A stretch of DNA of 10,524 nucleotides from contig JACMMB010000103.1 of NCBI GenBank assembly GCA_014379305.1, forward strand, positions 1 to 10,524, given 5' to 3'. This DNA comes from Akkermansiaceae bacterium (lineage in GTDB: Bacteria > Verrucomicrobiota > Verrucomicrobiia > Verrucomicrobiales > Akkermansiaceae). Shown one piece after another: positions 6,551 to 10,524 of the stretch. The translations under genes were made by a program, and so were the position numbers. Numbering within the stretch: the stretch's first letter is position 1; each line of letters opens with the position of its first letter. Under the pieces are notes generated by a model. That model worked only from the letters and a program-made list of their open reading frames with translations. It ran no database searches and had not been told where the DNA came from.

Positions 6551-7564
6551 ATGAAACATTCCATACTTCTACTGTCCCTTGCCATCCCATTGCTCGGTCT
6601 TTCCGGATGCGGAAAAAAAGACGCCGCGAGCAAATCCGTATCACTGCTTAACGTCTCCTACGATCCGACACGAGAGTTCTACGTCGATGTTAACAAGGCT
6701 TTCAAAAAGCATTGGCAGGAGAAAAAAGGCATCACCCTTGAGATTGAGCAATCGCATGGTGGCTCGGGCAAGCAGGCGCGTTCGGTGATTGACGGCCTTG
6801 AAGCCGATGTCGTCACGCTTGCGCTTGCAGGAGACATTGATGTTTTGAACAAGGAAGCCAAGCTCCTCCCTGCTGATTGGCAGGCCAAACTCCCGGATAA
6901 CAGCTCGCCGTACACGTCCACCATCGTCTTCGTCGTCCGCAAGGGCAATCCGAAGGCGATCAAGGACTGGGGCGATCTTATCAAGCCCGGCATCGAGGTC
7001 ATCACCCCGAATCCGAAGACCTCGGGCGGTGCGCGCTGGAATTATCTGGGCGCGTGGGCCTGGGCGAACAAGGAGTTTGGCGGAGACGAGGCGAAGATCC
7101 TGGATTTCATCACCCGGCTCTTCAAAAATGTCCCGGTGCTGGACACTGGCGCACGCGGCTCCACCACTACTTTCGCGCAGCGGGAGATCGGAGATGTGTT
7201 TCTCTCATGGGAAAACGAGGCCTATCTAATCGAAAAGGAGTTTCCCGGTAAGACCGATGTTGTCTATCCCTCAATCAGTATCCTCGCCGAGCCGCCGGTT
7301 GCGGTGGTGGAAAAAAATACCGAGAAGCATGGCACCACGGAGGTCGCGAAAGCCTACCTGGAGTTTTTATACACTGACGAGGCTCAGGAGCTCGCGGGGA
7401 AACACTTTTACCGGCCCCGCAATTCTGAAATCGGCAAGCGTTATGCAGCCAAACTCCCGGAACTTAACCTCGTCACCATCGATGCCGACTTCGGCGGATG
7501 GGCGAAGGCGCAGAAAACCCACTTTGAAGACGGGGGCACTTTCGACCGCATTTATCAACCCTGA
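6551..7564 (+). CDS. sbp: Sulfate ABC transporter substrate-binding lipoprotein (Sbp/CysP family)
   Basis: Periplasmic sulfate (or thiosulfate) receptor that delivers substrate to CysTWA. It has 337 residues, close to E. coli Sbp. Residues 1-19 are a lipoprotein signal peptide with an LSGC lipobox and Cys20 as the lipidated residue. Family motifs are LLNVSYDPTRE (32-42), QSHGGSGKQARSVIDG (67-82), EADVVTLALA (84-93), PYTSTIVFVVRKGNP (120-134), TPNPKTSGGARWNYL (152-166), DTGARGST (198-205), WENEA (220-224), HFYRPR (285-290) and FGGWAKAQKTHFEDGGTFD (314-332). These match E. coli Sbp closely, including the anion-binding Ser/Gly loops. The classic proteobacterial Sbp is soluble, whereas this copy appears membrane-anchored. 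The ATG at 6551 has no Shine-Dalgarno; the preceding bases are A-rich. It is 21 bp from the HTH-EIIA gene. Confidence 0.95.
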   Translation: MKHSILLLSLAIPLLGLSGCGKKDAASKSVSLLNVSYDPTREFYVDVNKAFKKHWQEKKGITLEIEQSHGGSGKQARSVIDGLEADVVTLALAGDIDVLNKEAKLLPADWQAKLPDNSSPYTSTIVFVVRKGNPKAIKDWGDLIKPGIEVITPNPKTSGGARWNYLGAWAWANKEFGGDEAKILDFITRLFKNVPVLDTGARGSTTTFAQREIGDVFLSWENEAYLIEKEFPGKTDVVYPSISILAEPPVAVVEKNTEKHGTTEVAKAYLEFLYTDEAQELAGKHFYRPRNSEIGKRYAAKLPELNLVTIDADFGGWAKAQKTHFEDGGTFDRIYQP

Positions 7565-7585
7565 AATCCCAACAAAAGTAATGCC

Positions 7586-8350
7586 ATGAGTACGAAACTG
7601 GACATTCCTGAATTCTATAAATCCGAGTATCTCACCATCGGCCAACTAGCCTCCAACCTCGGCTGGTCAACCAGATTCATCGAAGGCCTTGTCCGCGGGG
7701 AGCGGCTGCCGGGCCTTGAAATCGATGGCGTCTGGCATTTCCGCCGCGACGAAGTCATCGATTGGCTGGAGCAGAAAATCCAGACACTCGATGCCAACCG
7801 CGTGCTTCAGCTCGAGCGGCGAGTCGAATCCTCGCTGGTTGCCGACGGGATCTACCAACGTCCGGTGGCCATTGACCGGCTGACCTCACGGATGCCTGAC
7901 GATGGGATATCGCTTGATGCCCACATCACCAGCAAGACCGATGTCCTCCGTGCCTTGGTATGTCTCGCCGAGCGGACCGGCTTGCTGTTTGATCGCGATT
8001 ACCTGCTGGCTTCGTTGATGGACCGGGAGGCGCTGTGCTCTACAGCCATGCCCGGCGGGGTTGCCTTATGCCACCCCCGGCGACCGATACCGGCGGCGAT
8101 CAGCACGCAGTTTGTCTGTTTCCTGCGGACGCTGAAACCGGTTGATTTCGGCTCCGAGGATGGCGAAGGAACGTCGGTGTTTTTCCTCCTCTGCGCACCA
8201 GATGATCGATCGCACCTTTACGGGCTGGCCAGGGTGGCGCGCATCATCCACAATGGAGCACTTGATTCACTCAAAAACGCCAAATCTGAGGCGGAGGTGA
8301 AGAAAGCAATCACTGCCGTGGAAAACGTCATCAACGCTAACATCGGGTAA
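7586..8350 (+). CDS. Helix-turn-helix / PTS EIIA type-2 (PtsN-like) fusion regulator
   Basis: A 254-residue cytosolic protein with two domains. Residues ~14-63 form an excisionase/MerR-like helix-turn-helix (YLTIGQLASNLGWSTRFIEGLVRGERLPG, then the wing VWHFRRDEVIDWL). Residues ~105-250 resemble the fructose/nitrogen-type PTS EIIA domain: SKTDVLRALVCL, DRDYLLASLMDREALCSTAM, GGVALCHPRRP with His163 at the phosphorylation site, PVDFGSEDG, VFFLLCAPDDRSHLYGLARVARI with the second conserved His210, and a C-terminal helix. The usual Pro before the active His is Cys162 here, and Cys151 sits in the other active-site loop. It lies between sbp and cysT with gaps of 21 and 20 bp, so it is likely co-expressed with the transporter. 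DNA-binding control of sulfate uptake by PTS phosphorylation, or direct contact with the permease, is an inference. HTH-EIIA fusions exist elsewhere, but I do not know one with a defined sulfur role. Confidence 0.85.
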   Translation: MSTKLDIPEFYKSEYLTIGQLASNLGWSTRFIEGLVRGERLPGLEIDGVWHFRRDEVIDWLEQKIQTLDANRVLQLERRVESSLVADGIYQRPVAIDRLTSRMPDDGISLDAHITSKTDVLRALVCLAERTGLLFDRDYLLASLMDREALCSTAMPGGVALCHPRRPIPAAISTQFVCFLRTLKPVDFGSEDGEGTSVFFLLCAPDDRSHLYGLARVARIIHNGALDSLKNAKSEAEVKKAITAVENVINANIG

Positions 8351-8370
8351 CTGCCCATCTCATATTCTTA

Positions 8371-9189
8371 ATGTCGAAACGAAGAGTGATACCCGGCTAC
8401 GGACTAACCATGGGGTTTTCCGTAGCCTATCTGAGTCTCATCATCCTCATCCCGCTCGCCGCCTTGTTTCTCACGGCGGCGGGTCTGGGGATCGCGGAGT
8501 GGTGGTCGATCCTGACCTCACCCCGGGTTTTGGCCGCTGCGAGACTGACTTTCGGAGCCAGTGCCGCAGCGGCGGGAGTAAGCGTTGTTTTCGGGATGCT
8601 GGTGACCTGGGTGCTGGTTCGCTATCGTTTTCCGGGAAAGCGCCTGCTGGACGCGATGGTGGATCTTCCCTTCGCACTGCCGACTGCGGTGGCGGGGATC
8701 ACGCTGACGCAAATCTACGCTCCAAATGGCTGGATCGGCGGGTATCTTGCGAGTTTTGGAATCAAGGCGGCTTACAATTCGGTCGGCGTATTCATTGCGC
8801 TCACCTTCATCGGCTTTCCGTTCGTAGTGCGGACCTTGCAGCCGGTGATGGAGGACATGGGAAAAGAAGTCGAAGAAGCGGCAGCCACACTCGGCGCGGG
8901 GCGTTGGACGGTATTCTGGCGGGTGATTTTTCCGCTGCTGGTGCCCGCTTTGATTACCGGCTTCACCCTCGCCTTCGCAAGGGCGATCGGCGAGTATGGC
9001 TCGGTGATTTTCATATCCGGAAACCTGCCGATGAAGACCGAAATCCTGCCGTTATTGATCGTTGTCCAATTGGAGCAGTTCAAGTATGAGGCGGCGGCGG
9101 TAATCGCTTCCGGAATGCTGATCGTTTCCTTCGCTTTGCTGTTCCTGATCAATCTTTTGCAACGCCGTCTCGATTGGCAAAACCGCTAG
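8371..9189 (+). CDS. cysT: Sulfate ABC transporter permease CysT (CysU)
   Basis: One of the two inner-membrane permease subunits of the sulfate/thiosulfate importer, partner of CysW and CysA. It has 272 residues, the usual size. Hydrophobic segments lie near 13-37, 60-84, 97-116, 136-157, 191-212 and 241-264, fitting the six-helix CysT topology. Characteristic strings are LPFALPTAVAGITLTQIYAPNG (99-120), the EAA loop EEAAATLGAGRWTVFWRVIFP (168-188) that docks on the ATPase, and ARAIGEYGSVIFISGNLPMKTE (203-224). The ATG at 8371 fits the family start; there is no Shine-Dalgarno. CysW begins 5 bp after the stop. Confidence 0.95.
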   Translation: MSKRRVIPGYGLTMGFSVAYLSLIILIPLAALFLTAAGLGIAEWWSILTSPRVLAAARLTFGASAAAAGVSVVFGMLVTWVLVRYRFPGKRLLDAMVDLPFALPTAVAGITLTQIYAPNGWIGGYLASFGIKAAYNSVGVFIALTFIGFPFVVRTLQPVMEDMGKEVEEAAATLGAGRWTVFWRVIFPLLVPALITGFTLAFARAIGEYGSVIFISGNLPMKTEILPLLIVVQLEQFKYEAAAVIASGMLIVSFALLFLINLLQRRLDWQNR

Positions 9190-9194
9190 CATTC

Positions 9195-10034
9195 ATGGCC
9201 AATCAATCCGTCACTACCGAATCCCCGCTTGTTCGCTGGCTGCTGATTCTTGCCGCAGTCGGAGTGCTGACTTTGTTTCTGCTGCTGCCCTTGTTCGCGG
9301 TATTCGCGGAGGCGTTCAGACGTGGCTGGGAGGTTTTCCTGGAGTCGCTGCACGAGGATGCGGCGTTGTCCGCGATCAAGCTCACTTTGCTTGCGGCGGG
9401 GGTTTCGGTGCCAATGAACCTGTTGTTCGGCCTGAGCGCGGCGTGGCTAGTGACAAAGTTCCGCTTTCGCGGAAGGGCGTTCCTGCTGTCACTGATCGAT
9501 CTGCCCTTTGCCGTTTCTCCGGTGATCGCGGGGCTGGTGTGGGTGATTCTGTTCGGTGCCCGCGGGTGGTTCGGGCCGTGGTTGGCGGAGCATGACATCA
9601 AGGTAATCTTCGCGTTGCCGGGAATCATCCTGGCGACGGTGTTCGTGACTTTTCCCTTCGTCGCGCGGGAGCTGATTCCGCTGATGGAATCGCAGGGCTC
9701 GGATCAGGAAGAGGCGGCGGTCACCTTGGGTGCGAACGGCTGGAGTATTTTTTGGCGGGTGACATTGCCGAACATCAAATGGGGCCTGCTTTACGGGGTG
9801 CTGCTGTGCAACGCCCGGGCGATGGGTGAGTTCGGCGCGGTCTCGGTGGTTTCCGGGCACATACGCGGCAAGACCAATACGCTGCCGCTGCATGTGGAGG
9901 TTTTATACAATGAATATCAATTCAGCGCCGCCTTCGCCTGTGCCACCCTGCTGGCCTTTCTCGCACTGGTGACCCTTGGCCTGAAAAGCTTGCTTGAGCA
10001 TTTCTCCGGACAGAAAAGCGGCGGCGGGCATTAG
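9195..10034 (+). CDS. cysW: Sulfate ABC transporter permease CysW
   Basis: Second permease subunit of the sulfate/thiosulfate importer, 279 residues. Membrane segments lie near 13-38, 59-86, 99-120, 137-157, 197-217 and 245-264. Typical CysW strings are IDLPFAVSPVIAGLVWVILFG (101-121), the EAA loop EEAAVTLGANGWSIFWRVTLP (172-192) and ARAMGEFGAVSVVSGHIRGKTNTLPLHVE (207-235). The frame is open from a TTG at 9174 inside cysT, but the ATG at 9195 matches the family start and follows the cysT stop by 5 bp, so I chose it. The close spacing suggests coupled translation with cysT. The C-terminal Gly/Lys/His tail is short and unremarkable. Confidence 0.95.
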   Translation: MANQSVTTESPLVRWLLILAAVGVLTLFLLLPLFAVFAEAFRRGWEVFLESLHEDAALSAIKLTLLAAGVSVPMNLLFGLSAAWLVTKFRFRGRAFLLSLIDLPFAVSPVIAGLVWVILFGARGWFGPWLAEHDIKVIFALPGIILATVFVTFPFVARELIPLMESQGSDQEEAAVTLGANGWSIFWRVTLPNIKWGLLYGVLLCNARAMGEFGAVSVVSGHIRGKTNTLPLHVEVLYNEYQFSAAFACATLLAFLALVTLGLKSLLEHFSGQKSGGGH

Positions 10035-10052
10035 TTTCCATTCATCAAGACC

Positions 10053-10524
10053 ATGTCGATATCGATTCAATCCATCCAAAAATCCTTCGGTGCCTATCGC
10101 GCTCTGGAAGATGTCTCACTGGAAGTTCCCAATGGTTCCCTGACGGCTTTGCTGGGTCCGTCCGGCTCCGGGAAAACGACCTTGCTACGGATTGTCGCGG
10201 GCCTGGAATTCGCCGATCCCGGGCCGGGAAAGGTTTTGTTTCATGGGGAAAACGTCAGCGAGATTCCTGCGGGAAAACGCGGGGTCGGCTTCGTGTTCCA
10301 GCACTATGCGCTTTTCCGGCATATGACGGTGGCGCAGAACATTGCCTTTGGCTTGAGCGTGTTGCCGCCTAAAAGCCGCCCGCCCAAGGCGGAGATCCGT
10401 GACCGGGTTATGGAACTGCTCGGGCTGGTGAAACTTGAAGGCCTGGACAAACGCCGGCCGCACGAACTTTCCGGCGGGCAGCGGCAGCGCGTCGCTCTCG
10501 CCCGGGCGCTCGCGATCCGACCCA
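10053..10524 (+). CDS. cysA: Sulfate ABC transporter ATP-binding protein CysA, N-terminal 157 residues; C-terminus lies off the right edge
   Basis: Cytosolic ATPase that drives the CysTW permease. The visible part is most of the nucleotide-binding domain: Walker A GPSGSGKTT at 35-43, Q-loop FQHYALF with Gln83, and ABC signature LSGGQRQRVALARALA at 139-154. AGLEFADPG (49-57) and the HYALFRHMTV stretch are typical of CysA-type ATPases. Walker B, the switch His and any C-terminal regulatory domain lie outside the window. The ATG at 10053 is 18 bp after the cysW stop and has no Shine-Dalgarno. Its position directly after cysTW makes CysA far more likely than another CUT1-type ATPase. Confidence 0.94.
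   Translation, partial: MSISIQSIQKSFGAYRALEDVSLEVPNGSLTALLGPSGSGKTTLLRIVAGLEFADPGPGKVLFHGENVSEIPAGKRGVGFVFQHYALFRHMTVAQNIAFGLSVLPPKSRPPKAEIRDRVMELLGLVKLEGLDKRRPHELSGGQRQRVALARALAIRP

Noticed and set aside
8499..9152. Alternative-frame open frames within cysT on both strands
   Set aside because: They overlap conserved CysT motifs and have no family features of their own.
9174..9194. Upstream TTG start for cysW overlapping cysT
   Set aside because: The ATG at 9195 directly follows the cysT stop and fits CysW length; the TTG adds only seven residues.

Overview
The window looks like chromosomal DNA of a moderately GC-rich Gram-negative bacterium. A signal-peptide-bearing outer-membrane porin and a lipobox-type sulfate-binding lipoprotein imply two membranes. 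None of the ten gene starts has a clear Shine-Dalgarno sequence. RpoD carries a long Lys/Ala/Pro tail, and the EIIA-type regulator is fused to a helix-turn-helix. I lean towards Verrucomicrobiota (PVC group), but this is an inference from general character, not from a search.

Left half, minus strand, in transcription order: mgtE (Mg2+ channel/transporter, 4141-2726), trpD (anthranilate phosphoribosyltransferase, 2676-1621) and rpoD (primary sigma factor, 1445 to beyond the left edge). These are housekeeping genes with 49 and 175 bp between them. No terminator is obvious, so read-through is possible.

Right half, plus strand: a compact sulfate-uptake locus divergent from mgtE. The order is an Rrf2-family regulator with a cysteine cluster (4362-4937), an overlapping YezD/DUF2292-type small protein (4930-5235), an OprP/OprO-like porin (5330-6511), the sulfate-binding lipoprotein Sbp (6551-7564), a HTH-PTS EIIA2 fusion protein (7586-8350), the permeases CysT (8371-9189) and CysW (9195-10034), and the ATPase CysA (10053 to beyond the right edge). 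Most gaps are 5-40 bp. The exception is about 94 bp before the porin, which holds competing short inverted repeats.

Proposed working model: the porin lets sulfate or a related anion through the outer membrane, Sbp captures it in the periplasm, and CysTWA imports it using ATP. Rrf2 probably sets transcription in response to sulfur or Fe-S status. The HTH-EIIA protein, sitting inside the transporter genes between sbp and cysT, may link sulfate uptake to PTS phosphorylation state; it carries cysteines beside its active-site histidine. YezD is a known but functionally undefined companion of sulfur-assimilation genes. The transport parts are conventional. The HTH-EIIA insertion, the extended YezD and the dedicated porin are the most interesting parts. 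I saw no RNA genes, CRISPR array, insertion sequence or broken gene.
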